In this document: positions 27,100 through 37,338 of the stretch, in pieces
How positions within the stretch are numbered: position 1 is the stretch's first letter
How the letters are laid out: each line of letters begins with the position of its first letter
NCBI GenBank assembly: GCA_022821085.1
Contig: JAJEEG010000006.1
Location: 2,806,130-2,870,129 of the forward strand
Direction of reading: 5' to 3'
Origin: Candidatus Latescibacterota bacterium
GTDB lineage: Bacteria; JAAXHH01
Length of the DNA: 64,000 nt
Position numbers and translations under genes: made by a program
Notes under the pieces: generated by a model
Told to the model about the DNA's origin: nothing
The model's input: only the letters and a program-made list of their open reading frames with translations
Database searches by the model: none

Positions 27100-27600
27100 C
27101 TAGTCCATCGAATTCCGGATTTCGATCAGGTGGTTACGCAACCACTGTATGAGTTCAGTTTGGGAGGAAGGATCGGCTAGGGGGGCTTTCCGTTCGCCAG
27201 GCGCCGCCTCCTCATCGGAAGCGACCTGCTCCACGCCAGAAGCCGCCTGCTCGCTACGGTCCGCCGGCACCGGGCCAGGGTCCGCTTGCACCGGACCGGG
27301 CGCTGCCTTCTCCGCGGCGCGATCCGCTCTTTCCGCGGTTCGAGCCGCCTTCTCCGCCCCTCGGTTCGCCGAGGATTCCTGGAGCTTCTTTTTGGCACCG
27401 GCGATCGTGTAACCTTCGTCCCGGGTGAGCTGCTTGATCGTGCGGATCAGCTCGATGTCCTTCTCCCGGTACATCCGCTTGCCGGCGCGGTTCCGCTTGA
27501 TGCGAAGCTGGCCGAACTGATCTTCCCAGAACCTGAGTACGGACGGTTCCAGTTCGAGCATGGCCGAGACTTCGCTGCTGGAAAAATACAGCTTGTTCAT
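27100..27600 (-). CDS. MerR-family transcriptional regulator
   Basis: A 166-residue protein. The winged-helix MerR domain covers residues 1-75: YFSSSEVSAMLELEPSVLRFWEDQF as the HTH, and RNRAGKRMYREKDIELIRTIKQL with the RxYxxxDI wing motif. GYTIAGAKKKLQE closes it. No effector cysteines or drug-binding domain follow. Instead there is an Ala/Glu/Pro-rich low-complexity linker and a short helical end (LIQWLRNHLIEIRNSMD). The ATG overlaps the der stop (ATGA). Targets are unknown; such short MerR proteins often accompany der or ihf genes in FCB bacteria. Confidence 0.85.
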   Translation of the reverse strand: MNKLYFSSSEVSAMLELEPSVLRFWEDQFGQLRIKRNRAGKRMYREKDIELIRTIKQLTRDEGYTIAGAKKKLQESSANRGAEKAARTAERADRAAEKAAPGPVQADPGPVPADRSEQAASGVEQVASDEEAAPGERKAPLADPSSQTELIQWLRNHLIEIRNSMD

Positions 27601-28922
27601 CGTTTCCCTTCCCGCCCGCGGATCAGCACGCGAATGGGCGAGCCCTCGAATACGAAGGCCTCCCGGAGCCGGTTCGACAGGTACCGCCTGTACGAATCAG
27701 GGATCGCGTCCGGATGGTTCACGAAAAACACGAAGGTGGGCGGCGCATTCTGTACCTGCGTGCAGTAGAGGATGCTGGTCGCCCGTCCGTCCGGCGCGGC
27801 CGGGGGCGGATAGTAGGCCGTGATGCTTTCAACGACGCGGTTCAGCTCGCCGGTGGATACCCGGAGCGAACGCATCTCGTGGACGTGGCGCGTCTTCTGC
27901 ATGATCTGGGTCACCCCGCGGCGGGTCTCGGCCGAAACGAACAGGATCGGCGCGTAGTCGGCGAACCGGAGGTATTCCCTGGCCGTCTGGGCGTAGGCCT
28001 CGGTCGGATGCTCGGTCCGGTCCACCAGGTCCCACTTGTTGAAGGCGATGACCAGCCCCTTCCCGGCCTCGTCCACCTGCGAGACGATCCGCTGCTCCTG
28101 CGTGGCCAGGCCGTCGACGGCGTCCACCAGGAGCACCGCCACGTCGCAGCGCGCTATGCTCCGCATCGTCCGCGTGAAACTGTAGAACTCGATATCGCTC
28201 TTGATCCGCGACCGGCGCCGGAGGCCGGCCGTGTCGATCAGGCTGTACTTCACGCCCTGCCTTGTGATTTGCGTGTCCACCGAGTCCCGCGTCGTACCGG
28301 GAACTTCGGAGACAATCACCGTGTCCCTGCCCACGATGGCGTTGACCAGGGACGATTTGCCCACGTTCGGCCTGCCCACGATCGCCACCTTGATCGCACC
28401 GTCTTCCTCGTCCTCGACGGGCTCGGGATCGGGCATTCGCTCCGCCAGCAGGTCCATCAGGTCGCCCGTATTGCGTCCCTTCAGGGCGGAGATCATCACG
28501 GGCTCGCCCAGCCCCAGGGCGCCGAACTCGTAGGCGTGATTCTCCTGGGCGCCGCTGTCCACCTTGTTGGCGACGACGATGACCCGCTTGCCGGCCCTGC
28601 GGACGACCTCGGCCGCCTTCTGGTCCAGGGGCGTGATGCCCGTGCGGACGTCCGTGACCAGCAGGATCACGTCGGCTTCGCTGACGGCCAGCCGGGCCTG
28701 CTGCTCGATGGCCGCCTCCATGGGCTCGTCGGATTCCGGAACCAGGCCGCCCGTGTCCACCACGGTGAACTTCTTCCCGAACCAGTCGGCGTCGGCGTAG
28801 TGCCGGTCCCGCGTAATGCCCGGGGCGTCGTGCACGATGGCGTCTCGGCGGCCGATCATCCGGTTGAACAGCACCGACTTGCCCACGTTGGGGCGTCCTA
28901 TGATGGCGATGACAGGGGACAT
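27597..28922 (-). CDS. der: ribosome-assembly GTPase Der (EngA)
   Basis: A 441-residue essential GTPase for 50S maturation. Two tandem G domains are visible. The first has GRPNVGKSVLFN, DTGGLVPES and NKVDSG; the second has GRPNVGKSSLVNA (near residue 183), DTAGLRRRSRIKSD and NKWDLV. The C-terminal KH-like domain follows (residues 355-441). Length and double P-loop are exactly as in Der. It is preceded by the DUF512 radical-SAM gene by 6 bp, a pairing seen in many genomes. Confidence 0.97.
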   Translation of the reverse strand: MSPVIAIIGRPNVGKSVLFNRMIGRRDAIVHDAPGITRDRHYADADWFGKKFTVVDTGGLVPESDEPMEAAIEQQARLAVSEADVILLVTDVRTGITPLDQKAAEVVRRAGKRVIVVANKVDSGAQENHAYEFGALGLGEPVMISALKGRNTGDLMDLLAERMPDPEPVEDEEDGAIKVAIVGRPNVGKSSLVNAIVGRDTVIVSEVPGTTRDSVDTQITRQGVKYSLIDTAGLRRRSRIKSDIEFYSFTRTMRSIARCDVAVLLVDAVDGLATQEQRIVSQVDEAGKGLVIAFNKWDLVDRTEHPTEAYAQTAREYLRFADYAPILFVSAETRRGVTQIMQKTRHVHEMRSLRVSTGELNRVVESITAYYPPPAAPDGRATSILYCTQVQNAPPTFVFFVNHPDAIPDSYRRYLSNRLREAFVFEGSPIRVLIRGREGKR

Positions 28923-28928
28923 GTTTGT

Positions 28929-30221
28929 CTAACCGTTCGCTCCCCTGAGTCCCGGAAGTTCCCGCACGTGGCCGGGGAAGAGTTCCACCGGCACCCCGAT
29001 CCGCTTGCTCAGGCCGGGCAGGTTCATGTCGTCCAGCAGCAGGCCGTCGTCGTTCAGCACATTCGGCGGAAGGTACACGCGGTCGCCCACTTCCTCGTCC
29101 TTCAGCGCGTGGAGGATGTCCTTGCCGGTCAGCAGTCCCGACACCGTGATCCCCGGGCCGAAGAACGTGTTCTCCGCCACGACCAGATTCGCTTCCACGT
29201 GCTCCACCCGGTTAAGGGGTTCCACGAGCGAAGTCCGGACCACGTGCTGCGCCAGTTCGGCCGTGACCAGCGTCGTCCGGAGTGGTTCGGCCGCCCGTTC
29301 CGGGAGCGAATGCGTCTGTTCGCCCATTTCGGTTTCAAACTGCGTGACCATGCCGACGCCGTTCTCCACGACAGGACAGTCCTCATAGAAAGACGGCGGA
29401 GGAAACGGCGTAGATGACATCAGGTACCACTCGTCGGACAGGTAGACCAGCGGATGCCCATGCCGATCGCGAAGCTCCTCCTGCCAGGCGCCGACCGTAT
29501 CGATCATGCGCCGGGCGTAGTCCACGGTGACCGGCTCGAGGTGATACAGTCCCTGGCGGTGTTCGGTAAGGCCGACGGGCACGATGGAGATCGACTCCAC
29601 CGCCGGATACAGTTCGGCCAGGTCGTCCACGGTCTTCCGCAGCGCGGGGCCGTCGTTGAGTCCGGGACAGAGGACGATCTGCGTCTCGATCAGGATGCCG
29701 CCCTCGGCCAGCCGCTCGAGGATGGGCATGACGTCCTTCGCCTTGGGCGCGCCCAGCAGCATCCGGCGCAGTTCCGGGTCCGTGGCGTGGACCGACACGT
29801 AGATCGGACTCAGGCGCTGCACGATGATGCGTTCGAGGTACGCGTCGGACGCGAAGGCCAGCGTCACGTAGTTGCCGTAGAGGAACGTGAGGCGCACGTC
29901 CTCGTCCTGGAAGTACACGGCCTTGCGCATGCCCTTCGGATTCTGGTGGATGAAGCAGAAAACACACTTGTTCGCGCAGGCCTGGTAGGGCGGTTCGTGG
30001 AGAGACAGGCCGAGGTCTTCATCCGGATCCTTCTCCACGTCGATCAGCACCCGGTTTCCATTGGCCTGGAGGATGTCGAGTTCCAGCACGTCTTCGCTGG
30101 ACCAGAACCGGTAGTCGAGGGAATCCCTGACCCGGGCCTGGTTGATCCGGATCAACCGGTCCCCGGGGACCAGGCCGACATGTTCCGCAATGCTGTCCGG
30201 ACGCACCTGTTCTATCCGCAT
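28929..30221 (-). CDS. PDZ / radical SAM / DUF512 protein
   Basis: A 430-residue protein starting at the ATG at 30219-30221, with AGGTGA just upstream; a GTG four codons earlier lacks a site. An N-terminal PDZ-like domain (SIAEHVGLVPGDRLIRINQ) is followed by a radical-SAM core with the cluster motif ACANKCVFCF (CxxxCxxC, near residue 85). The DUF512 domain closes it, with VGMVTQFETEMG and VSGLLTGKDILHAL. Members occur next to der in Firmicutes and FCB bacteria; a role in ribosome or tRNA maturation is suspected but not known. Confidence 0.88.
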   Translation of the reverse strand: MRIEQVRPDSIAEHVGLVPGDRLIRINQARVRDSLDYRFWSSEDVLELDILQANGNRVLIDVEKDPDEDLGLSLHEPPYQACANKCVFCFIHQNPKGMRKAVYFQDEDVRLTFLYGNYVTLAFASDAYLERIIVQRLSPIYVSVHATDPELRRMLLGAPKAKDVMPILERLAEGGILIETQIVLCPGLNDGPALRKTVDDLAELYPAVESISIVPVGLTEHRQGLYHLEPVTVDYARRMIDTVGAWQEELRDRHGHPLVYLSDEWYLMSSTPFPPPSFYEDCPVVENGVGMVTQFETEMGEQTHSLPERAAEPLRTTLVTAELAQHVVRTSLVEPLNRVEHVEANLVVAENTFFGPGITVSGLLTGKDILHALKDEEVGDRVYLPPNVLNDDGLLLDDMNLPGLSKRIGVPVELFPGHVRELPGLRGANG

Positions 30222-30312
30222 ATCACCTAACACTTTGAAATATCAGTGACAACAAAGCGTCATCACAAGCAATCGTTTAAGTGTCTACATATAACGATTT
30301 GCGACTCTTGGA

Positions 30313-30341
30313 AATATAGAGAATCGGACCCTTTCTGTCAA
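30313..30341 (-). promoter_or_regulatory. sigma70-type promoter for the DUF512-der-merR-peptidase operon
   Basis: On the minus strand TTGACA (30336-30341), a 17-bp spacer and TATATT (30313-30318). The leader would be about 85 bases. Confidence 0.65.
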
Positions 30342-30446
30342 GGGGATTGGCGCGCTTACGGAACCCCTGGTTGGCGCACCTGGAAGCCAGCATGCGAGGG
30401 GTGCGGAAAACCTGTAAACACGCCCGCCGGGATACGGACTTTTCGC

Positions 30447-30476
30447 TTGCCCGCGGCGCCGAGATCGGGCTATATT
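30447..30476 (+). promoter_or_regulatory. possible promoter for leuCD
   Basis: TTGCCC at 30447-30452, an 18-bp spacer and TATATT at 30471-30476, about 130 bp upstream of the leuC start. Confidence 0.45.
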
Positions 30477-30615
30477 GGATAAGCTGGCCCGCCAGACGGA
30501 TTCGCGGGTGTAAGCGTATGAATTTACAGTCTTTACAGGCCGCCGCACGGTGCTGTACGACCGGCGGACCGGCGCCGCGCCAGTTTATGCATCGGAGAAT
30601 CCCGGGGAAACAGCG

Positions 30616-32016
30616 ATGCCGCCCAAAACCATGTACGAGAAGGTCTGGGACCAGCACGTCGTCAAGGAGATGCCCGACGGGCTCACTGTCCTGTACATCG
30701 ACGCCCACCTGATCCACGAGGTGACCTCTCCGCAGGCTTTCGAAGGACTGCGGGCCGCGGACCGGAAGCTGAGACGGCCCGACCTGACCTACGCCACGAT
30801 GGACCACAACGTGCCCACCACCGACCGGTCCCTTCCCATGACCGACGAAATCGCGCGCCTGCAGGTGGACATGCTGGCCTGGAACTGCGAGGCGTTCGGC
30901 GTGCCCCTGTACGATCTCGACTCGCCCCGCAACGGGATCGTCCACGTGATCGGTCCGGAGCTGGGCATCACGCAGCCGGGCAAGACCATGGTCTGCGGCG
31001 ACAGCCACACGTCCACTCACGGCGCCTTCGGCGCGCTGGCCTTCGGCATCGGCACGAGCGAGGTCGAGCACGTCATGGCCACGCAGTGCCTGCTCCAGAA
31101 GCGCTCCCGGACTTTCGAGATCCGCGTGGACGGCGTATTGAGCGACGGGGTGACCGCCAAGGACATCATCCTGAACATCATCCGCCGCACCGGTACGGCG
31201 GGGGGCACGGGCACGGTCATCGAATACGCGGGCAGCACGATCCGCGGTCTTTCGATGGACGAACGGATGACCATCTGCAACATGTCCATCGAACTGGGTG
31301 CGCGGGCCGGGCTCATCGCGCCGGACGACACGACCTTCGAGTACCTGGCGGGCCGGGAGTTCGTTCCGGACGGCGGGGCCTTCGACCGGGCCGTGGCGGA
31401 GTGGCGGACGCTGGCCACCGACGACGGGGCCGAATTCGATGAGCGGCTCGCGCTCAAGGCGGACGAGATCGTGCCCCAGGTGTCGTGGGGCACCAATCCC
31501 GGCATGGTGACGGACGTGACCGGTGTCGTGCCCGATCCCGCCGGGATGGATAGCGAGAACGACCGGCGCGCGGCCGAGAAGGCCCTCTCCTACATGGCGC
31601 TGGAACCCAACACGTCGATCACCGATATCGAGATCGACCGCGTCTTCATCGGCAGCTGCACCAATTCACGGCTGAGCGACCTGCGGGCGGCGGCGGACGT
31701 CATCAAGGGCCGCCGCGTATCGCCGCGTGTGAACGCCCTGGTGGTACCGGGGTCCACCGCGGTCAAGCGGCAGGCCGAAGCCGAGGGACTGGACCGGGTG
31801 TTCCTGGAGGCCGGTTTCGAGTGGCGCGAGGCCGGTTGCAGCATGTGCCTGGGCATGAACCCGGACATCCTGCAGCCCGGCGAGCGGTGCGCCAGCACCT
31901 CGAACCGCAATTTCGAAGGCAGGCAGGGCCGGAACGGCCGTACGCATCTGGTCAGCCCGGCCATGGCCGCGGCGGCCGCCGTCGCCGGCCATTTCGTCGA
32001 CGTGAGAGACTGGTAG
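30616..32016 (+). CDS. leuC: 3-isopropylmalate dehydratase large subunit
   Basis: A 466-residue aconitase-family protein that, with LeuD, isomerises 2- to 3-isopropylmalate in leucine synthesis. The [4Fe-4S] ligands are the Cys in [11 protein letters not shown] (near 346) and the pair in GCSMCLGMN (near 407-410). [22 protein letters not shown] (near 125) and [23 protein letters not shown] at the end are diagnostic. I start at the ATG at 30616, giving the standard length; the frame extends 22 codons upstream without conservation. leuD follows after 54 bp. Confidence 0.96.
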   Translation: MPPKTMYEKVWDQHVVKEMPDGLTVLYIDAHLIHEVTSPQAFEGLRAADRKLRRPDLTYATMDHNVPTTDRSLPMTDEIARLQVDMLAWNCEAFGVPLYDLDSPRNGIVHVIGPELGITQPGKTMVCGDSHTSTHGAFGALAFGIGTSEVEHVMATQCLLQKRSRTFEIRVDGVLSDGVTAKDIILNIIRRTGTAGGTGTVIEYAGSTIRGLSMDERMTICNMSIELGARAGLIAPDDTTFEYLAGREFVPDGGAFDRAVAEWRTLATDDGAEFDERLALKADEIVPQVSWGTNPGMVTDVTGVVPDPAGMDSENDRRAAEKALSYMALEPNTSITDIEIDRVFIGSCTNSRLSDLRAAADVIKGRRVSPRVNALVVPGSTAVKRQAEAEGLDRVFLEAGFEWREAGCSMCLGMNPDILQPGERCASTSNRNFEGRQGRNGRTHLVSPAMAAAAAVAGHFVDVRDW

Positions 32017-32070
32017 GCAATCCGAAAACGGCGCAAACCGCAAACGACGCTAACCGAAAACGGAGCAAGC

Positions 32071-32703
32071 ATGGCGGAACCCTTTACCACGCACACCGGC
32101 CTGGCGGCCCCGCTCGACCGGATCAACGTGGATACGGACCAGATTATCCCGAAGCAGTTTCTGAAACGGATCGAACGCACCGGGTTCGGCCAGTTCCTGT
32201 TCTATGACTGGCGGTTCACGGGCGACGGAACGCCCGATCCCGGATTCGTGCTCAACGAAGACCGCTACCGGGACGCCACGATCCTGGTGGCCGGGGACAA
32301 CTTCGGCTGCGGGAGTTCCCGCGAGCACGCGCCCTGGGCCCTGCAGGACTACGGCTTTCGCGTGATCATCGCGCCGTCCTTCGCGGACATCTTCTACAAC
32401 AACTGCTTCAAGAACGGCCTGCTGCCCGTCGTGCTGCCCGGAGATACCGTGCGCCGCATGCTCGCCAGCGCGGCGGAACAGCACCCCTACTCCATCTCGG
32501 TGGATCTCGAGCGGCAGATCGTCACCGAGCCCGGCGGCGCGTCCGAGCCCGGCGGTGCTCCCGATCCCGGCGGCGTGTCTCACCGTTTCGAGGTCGACCC
32601 CTTCCTAAAGCACTTTATCCTTGAGGGTCTGGACGAAATCGGCTGGACCCTGCAATTCGAGGACGACATAGCGGCGTATGAACGTACCCAGTGTACCGGT
32701 TGA
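32071..32703 (+). CDS. leuD: 3-isopropylmalate dehydratase small subunit
   Basis: A 210-residue swivel-domain subunit of the LeuCD enzyme. [22 protein letters not shown] (near 15-35) and [15 protein letters not shown] (near 75) are the signature blocks. [21 protein letters not shown] is also typical. Near residue 155 a Glu-Pro-Gly-Gly-Ala repeat is inserted (encoded at about 32528-32575), unlike normal LeuD. The last 26 bases overlap the start of the histidine kinase gene, so the sensor system is likely co-translated with leuCD. Confidence 0.95.
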   Translation: MAEPFTTHTGLAAPLDRINVDTDQIIPKQFLKRIERTGFGQFLFYDWRFTGDGTPDPGFVLNEDRYRDATILVAGDNFGCGSSREHAPWALQDYGFRVIIAPSFADIFYNNCFKNGLLPVVLPGDTVRRMLASAAEQHPYSISVDLERQIVTEPGGASEPGGAPDPGGVSHRFEVDPFLKHFILEGLDEIGWTLQFEDDIAAYERTQCTG

Positions 32704-35437
32704 CCAACTGCTCGCGCTGTCCCAGGCCAGCGACGAAATGTTGCGCAGCGTGTTTCACCGGGACCGTCACGCCACCCTGCGCTCGGTGACCCGGTGCGTC
32801 CACGACCTGCTCGACGCCGAGTACTGCGGCATCTTCCTGGTGCCCGACGACACGCCCCACGAACTGGAACTGACGGCTCAGTACTCGGACCTGACCGGCC
32901 ACGACGACCCGCCGCCCGTCCGCCTGCGGATCCACAGCGCCGCGAAGGGCGGCATGACCGGCCACATCGCGGACCAGGGAGACGTCGTGCGCCTGCGCGG
33001 GACGCAGATCACCGAGAGTCCCTTCTATACGGCGGAAGTCCGAGAATACCTGGCCAGCAAGAAACTGCGCTCTCTCCTCGCCATTCCCCTCAAGGACCCC
33101 AAGGAAACGGTGCTGGGACTCGTCAAGGTGGAGAACAAGAAGCGGCCCGACGGCACGCCCCTGGAGTCGGGCTTCGACGAGGCCGACGAGTCCATCGCCC
33201 GCATCCTGGCCAATACCATCTCGCTCGTCCTGGAACATCTGCGGACCGATTCCATCAACCGGAGCCTCGTGCAGGCGATACACTCGATACGGGACCGTGG
33301 ATCCATGCTCGACCAGATCCTGCAGTGCAGCCGGGCGCTGGTCCGCGCCGACCGGAGCGGTCTCGTCCTGTGGAACGATGCGCGCGGCGACCTGGTCATC
33401 GGCGGCCAGCTGGGGGAACGCTCCCTGTCCCTTGGCAGGTCGGTACCACGCCCCAGTGTCGTCCGTCGCCTGTGGCACGATCCCGATCTGCGCGAAATCC
33501 GCGTCCCGGACGTTTCGGCCGACCCGTACTACCATGCGATCGACGCCAGGACCCGCAGCCAGGCAGCCGTCAAGCTCCGTTTCGAGGACCGGGACATCGG
33601 CGTGCTGAGCGTGGAGTCCTTCAGAGAAGACGCCTTCGACGATCACGACCTGGAAATGCTCCAGTGGCTGGGCCATTACGCCGTCATCGCCTACCAGGTC
33701 GTCGGCAGGGAAGTCCAGTTCCGCGGGATCGTGGAGCGCCTCGTCGAACAGTCGCCCCATCGCGACGAACTGCTCAACCGCATCCTTGTCAGCATACGGT
33801 CGATCTACGGCTTTACCGACTGCGTGATCTACACCGTGGACAACACGGCGCAGATGCTTCAGTGCCGGTCCTACATCGGTTGCGAGGGATTCGACGAAGA
33901 CCCGTCGGTGCTGAGCTACCGGTTTGACGACAACACCCTCGCGAGCAAGGTCTACCGGGAACGCAAGGGATACCTGTGCGTCGACCCCGAGACCGATCCT
34001 TACATCAGCCGGCACGCGCTCGAAAGGTTCGGGTTCACCTCGCCCATTCTCGCCATACCCCTTATATACAACGAAAAGGTCGTGGGCACGTGCACCCTCT
34101 GGAGCCAGGACGGGAAGGTGACGCCCGGCCCCCATCACCTGGTCGAGATGGAGCCCTTCGCACGGCTGGCGGCCGCCAACATCGCCCTGGCGGAGACCGA
34201 ACAGCACCGAAGCACCGTGCTGGTATCCATCCAGGAGATCCTCAACCAGATGCAGACGGAGATGTCGCGGGAGAAGAACCTGCGTCTCATCCTCCAGGGC
34301 ATCCAAGACGCGGGATTCGACCGGGTGCGTATCTACGAGACGGACGAGGCCCAGGAAAAACTCGTGGGGATCGACTCCGTCGGCATGGAGGATCCGGCGT
34401 CCTTCGTCGGCTACGCCATGACCATCCGGGACAACCCCTACGTCCACCACGTGGCGAAGCAGTCGCTCACCCGGCCCGCCGCCTGCTGGTTCGACCCCGC
34501 GGACCCGGCTTACTGGGGCGTGGACCCGGCCGCCGCCAGCCTGGGCAAGGACGACGACCTGCCGTGGCTGGACGTTCCCCTGGTCATCGCGGGAAGGTTC
34601 TACGGGATGATCGGCGCGGACAACATGCATACCCGCCGCGAAATCACCAGCGACCACCTGGACTTCATGAACGTCGTGGGCGCCCTGACCGCGCAGGTCA
34701 TCGCCAACTCGCAGACCGTCGACCTCCTGCGCGACCGCACCCGGGCCGAGGCGCGGAGCGAACTGGCCCAGCGGACGCTCCACGCGTTGAAGACGCCCGC
34801 GATGGCCACGCAGATCTTCCTCCGGCATCTCGGCGAGTCGGTCGCGGACATGCCGGCGAACAACGGCCGGCCGGGAGAGCTCATGGACAAGATCCGAGGG
34901 CAGGTCGACCGGATCGCCGCCATCGCGGAGGACATGCAGCGGTTGACGAAGTTGACCTTTACCCCGAAACGGAAGGTGAACGTCAACGAGGTGGTGCGCC
35001 GGACCGTCATGGACGGACTGATCAGTGAAGACTGCCGGGTGGAGTTCGACTTCGTGGAACCGGCGCCCCAGGTGGAGGGCAACGTGGAGGAGATCGATCA
35101 GGTCATTACCGAACTGACCGGCAACGCGTGGAAGGTCATGGGGTACCGGGGTGGCATCCAGGTATCTACCCGGATAGGTCCCTCCACCGACTATCCGCGG
35201 TTGTCGCATGGGAAAGAAGGCCGGTACGTGCTGATCGACGTGCACGATTCGGGCCCCGGGATCCCGGAGAACGTGCTCAAAGAATTGTTCGAACCCGGCG
35301 TGTCGACCACCGGCGGATCCGGGCTCGGGCTGTATGCCATACGGACCATCGCCGAAGAGCACCAGGGCGAGGTCTGGCTCGAGGATACCGGTCCGCACGG
35401 CGCCACCTTTACCTTCGCCCTGCCCCTGGCAAACTGA
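32678..35437 (+). CDS. multi-GAF sensor histidine kinase
   Basis: A 919-residue soluble kinase without membrane segments. At least four GAF-type domains can be inferred (about residues 20-180, 190-350, 365-515 and 530-690). A dimerisation/H-box helix follows with the phosphoacceptor His in [10 protein letters not shown] (near 705), then a HATPase_c domain: N-box [10 protein letters not shown] (near 810), [11 protein letters not shown] (G1) and [21 protein letters not shown] (G2). GAF domains bind small ligands, nucleotides or chromophores; none is identifiable here. It precedes a REC-PP2C gene by 7 bp, its likely partner. The start overlaps leuD. Confidence 0.85.
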   Translation: MNVPSVPVDQLLALSQASDEMLRSVFHRDRHATLRSVTRCVHDLLDAEYCGIFLVPDDTPHELELTAQYSDLTGHDDPPPVRLRIHSAAKGGMTGHIADQGDVVRLRGTQITESPFYTAEVREYLASKKLRSLLAIPLKDPKETVLGLVKVENKKRPDGTPLESGFDEADESIARILANTISLVLEHLRTDSINRSLVQAIHSIRDRGSMLDQILQCSRALVRADRSGLVLWNDARGDLVIGGQLGERSLSLGRSVPRPSVVRRLWHDPDLREIRVPDVSADPYYHAIDARTRSQAAVKLRFEDRDIGVLSVESFREDAFDDHDLEMLQWLGHYAVIAYQVVGREVQFRGIVERLVEQSPHRDELLNRILVSIRSIYGFTDCVIYTVDNTAQMLQCRSYIGCEGFDEDPSVLSYRFDDNTLASKVYRERKGYLCVDPETDPYISRHALERFGFTSPILAIPLIYNEKVVGTCTLWSQDGKVTPGPHHLVEMEPFARLAAANIALAETEQHRSTVLVSIQEILNQMQTEMSREKNLRLILQGIQDAGFDRVRIYETDEAQEKLVGIDSVGMEDPASFVGYAMTIRDNPYVHHVAKQSLTRPAACWFDPADPAYWGVDPAAASLGKDDDLPWLDVPLVIAGRFYGMIGADNMHTRREITSDHLDFMNVVGALTAQVIANSQTVDLLRDRTRAEARSELAQRTLHALKTPAMATQIFLRHLGESVADMPANNGRPGELMDKIRGQVDRIAAIAEDMQRLTKLTFTPKRKVNVNEVVRRTVMDGLISEDCRVEFDFVEPAPQVEGNVEEIDQVITELTGNAWKVMGYRGGIQVSTRIGPSTDYPRLSHGKEGRYVLIDVHDSGPGIPENVLKELFEPGVSTTGGSGLGLYAIRTIAEEHQGEVWLEDTGPHGATFTFALPLAN

Positions 35438-35444
35438 GTCGGTT

Positions 35445-36608
35445 ATGGCCAAACCTCTCGTACTCCTCCTCGATGACGACCCCGCCATCACCGACGCCGT
35501 TTCCCTCGACCTGGAACCGGATTTCGACGTGATCTGCGCCACCGGCGTGGACGAGTGCGTGGACCGGATCGGCAACGCCCGCGGCGCCGTCGACGTGGCG
35601 GTGATCGACATGTGGATCGAAACGGACCGGGAAGGCGGACTCGAAGCGATCCGGCGCATCCGGGCCCTGGAGTCTCCGCCGGAATGCGTCGTGCTGACCG
35701 CGTACGGGACCCAGCCCAACATCGTGAAGTGCATGGAGGCGGGGGCCTTCAGCTACGTGGAGAAGTCGGGCCGGATCGCCGACGACACCACCGGTCTCCT
35801 GGTCACGGCCATCAACCGGGCGCTGGAGACGCGCCATCTGAAACAGCTCGAGGCGGCCCAGGAACAGATCAAGGCGGACGAGCGCCTCAAGCAGGACATC
35901 CAGCGCGCCTACGAGATCCAGCGTTCCATGCTGCCTCAGGAGGACCTGCTGCACGCCGGCATGCAGTTCACCGGCTACTGCCGTCCGGCCGAGAATGTGG
36001 GAGGCGACTACTACGACTACTTCGCGCTGCCCGACGGGCGGGTCGGCCTGCTGATCGGCGACGTCACCGGCCACGGGTTCAACGCGAGCCTGATCATGGC
36101 CATGGCCCGCAGTTGCCGCTCCACCCAGACCCGGATCGACCCGGACGTCACTCCGGTCATGGACGCCCTCAACCGGATCGTGCAGACAACCGGTCCCGAC
36201 TGGCTGTTCATGACGGCCTGCTACCTGGTGATCGATCCGGACGCGCGGCGGTACGCCTACGCTAACGCCGGCCATCACTTTCCGCTTCACTACCGCGCGG
36301 ACACGCGCACGGCCGAACCCCTGGAGTCCACCGGCCCCCTGCTGGGGATTGACGCCGGCACGACCTACGAAGCGGTGGAACGATCATGGAGCCCGGATGA
36401 TGCCCTGGTCCTCTTTTCGGACGGAATCGTCGAAGCGGAGAACGCGACCGAAGAGGTCTTCGGCGAAAACCGCCTTCGGGACGTAGTGGAAACCCACGGA
36501 CACCGGCCGCCTTCGGACCTGAAGCAACAGATCATCCGTGCCGTCGAGGCTTTCAGCCAGGGCGTGCCGTTTATGGACGACGTGACGCTCCTGGTGGCCA
36601 AACTGTAG
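35445..36608 (+). CDS. response regulator with SpoIIE/PP2C phosphatase output
   Basis: A 387-residue protein. The receiver domain covers residues 1-125, with LLDDDPAITDAV (acidic pocket), the phosphoacceptor Asp in VAVIDMWIE (near 51), LTAYGT and the Lys in YVEKSG. A coiled linker (QEQIKADERLKQDIQRAYEIQ) leads to a PP2C/SpoIIE domain of about 200 residues, with YYDYFALPDGRVGLLIGDVTGHGFNA giving the metal-binding Asp/Gly motif. Such RsbU-type proteins dephosphorylate anti-anti-sigma factors. The start is the ATG at 35445, in keeping with the receiver fold; upstream frame is a shadow of the kinase. No STAS or anti-sigma gene is adjacent. Confidence 0.88.
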   Translation: MAKPLVLLLDDDPAITDAVSLDLEPDFDVICATGVDECVDRIGNARGAVDVAVIDMWIETDREGGLEAIRRIRALESPPECVVLTAYGTQPNIVKCMEAGAFSYVEKSGRIADDTTGLLVTAINRALETRHLKQLEAAQEQIKADERLKQDIQRAYEIQRSMLPQEDLLHAGMQFTGYCRPAENVGGDYYDYFALPDGRVGLLIGDVTGHGFNASLIMAMARSCRSTQTRIDPDVTPVMDALNRIVQTTGPDWLFMTACYLVIDPDARRYAYANAGHHFPLHYRADTRTAEPLESTGPLLGIDAGTTYEAVERSWSPDDALVLFSDGIVEAENATEEVFGENRLRDVVETHGHRPPSDLKQQIIRAVEAFSQGVPFMDDVTLLVAKL

Positions 36609-36708
36609 GAATCTGCGCAACGCGTAACGTGTATTCTTCGGGGCGCGCGCCTGCGACATCCGGGGCGCACGCCGGGCGCACGCGGGATTATACGCCGAGT
36701 ACTCCGTT

Positions 36709-37290
36709 ATGAAGATCATCGAAGAACCCCTGGCTATGCTGGCCGAACACGGCCATGTACCCATCGCCTACGAGGTGAGATCCCAATTCCGGGCCGATCC
36801 GGCGGACGGCGGCCTGGGAGGTATCGCGCTGGTGGAAGAACCGGTGGATCCCCCCTACGTCAAGGACTACGATCGGACCTCCGAAGAAGGGCCTGCCCGG
36901 TGGCCTGCCCGGTGGCTCGGCCGGTGGGACACTTCGGCGTGGGGACTGCTCGCGGCCTACGACGGCTCCCGGCGCGTGGGCGGCGCGTTGCTGGCCCGCA
37001 GCACGCCGAACGTGAACATGTTGGAGGGCCGGGACGACCTCCTGGTGCTGTGGGACCTGCGCGTCCACCCCGACCATCGCGGGGCCGGCGTCGGACGGAA
37101 ACTCTTCGAGGCCGCGGTGGACTGGGGGCGGCGCCACGGCTGCGTCGAGCTGAAGATCGAAACCCAGAATACCAATGTGCCCGCGTGCCGGTTCTATGCC
37201 CGCCAGGGATGCCGCCTGGGCGCCATCATTTCCCACGCCTACGAGGAGTTCCCCGACGAGCTTCAGCTGATCTGGCGCATGCCGCTGTGA
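36709..37290 (+). CDS. GNAT-family N-acetyltransferase
   Basis: A 193-residue acetyl-CoA-dependent transferase. Motif A is LRVHPDHRGAGVGRKLFEAAV (R-x-x-G-x-G/A near residue 127). CRFYARQGCRLGAI is the C-terminal motif B. The N-terminal half has a Trp-Pro-Ala-Arg duplication (encoded at 36889-36925). The substrate is unknown. No clear ribosome site precedes the ATG, but the frame and motifs are convincing. Confidence 0.8.
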   Translation: MKIIEEPLAMLAEHGHVPIAYEVRSQFRADPADGGLGGIALVEEPVDPPYVKDYDRTSEEGPARWPARWLGRWDTSAWGLLAAYDGSRRVGGALLARSTPNVNMLEGRDDLLVLWDLRVHPDHRGAGVGRKLFEAAVDWGRRHGCVELKIETQNTNVPACRFYARQGCRLGAIISHAYEEFPDELQLIWRMPL

Positions 37291-37304
37291 CGGGCATTTC
37301 CGCC

Positions 37305-37332
37305 TTGCGTCCCGGTTTCGCCGGCGTATAAT
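37305..37332 (+). promoter_or_regulatory. promoter with a perfect TATAAT
   Basis: TTGCGT at 37305-37310, a 16-bp spacer and TATAAT at 37327-37332. The predicted start near 37339 falls exactly where a strongly structured RNA-like segment begins. Confidence 0.55.
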
Positions 37333-37338
37333 GAGGAA

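Larger units (their letters stand above)
30222..30615. other. divergent intergenic region between the DUF512 gene and leuC
   Basis: A 394-bp stretch with no gene. It holds the minus-strand promoter for the DUF512-der-merR-peptidase run and a weaker plus-strand promoter before leuC. I looked for a leucine-rich leader peptide before leuC and found none. Confidence 0.6.

Noticed and set aside
30520-30615. Leucine leader peptide before leuC
   Set aside because: Short frames there lack runs of Leu codons and no attenuator hairpin with a T run follows.
32615-35734. 1039-codon open frame on the minus strand opposite the histidine kinase
   Set aside because: The kinase on the other strand has complete H-box and ATPase motifs; the antisense protein has no domain and shadow-like composition.
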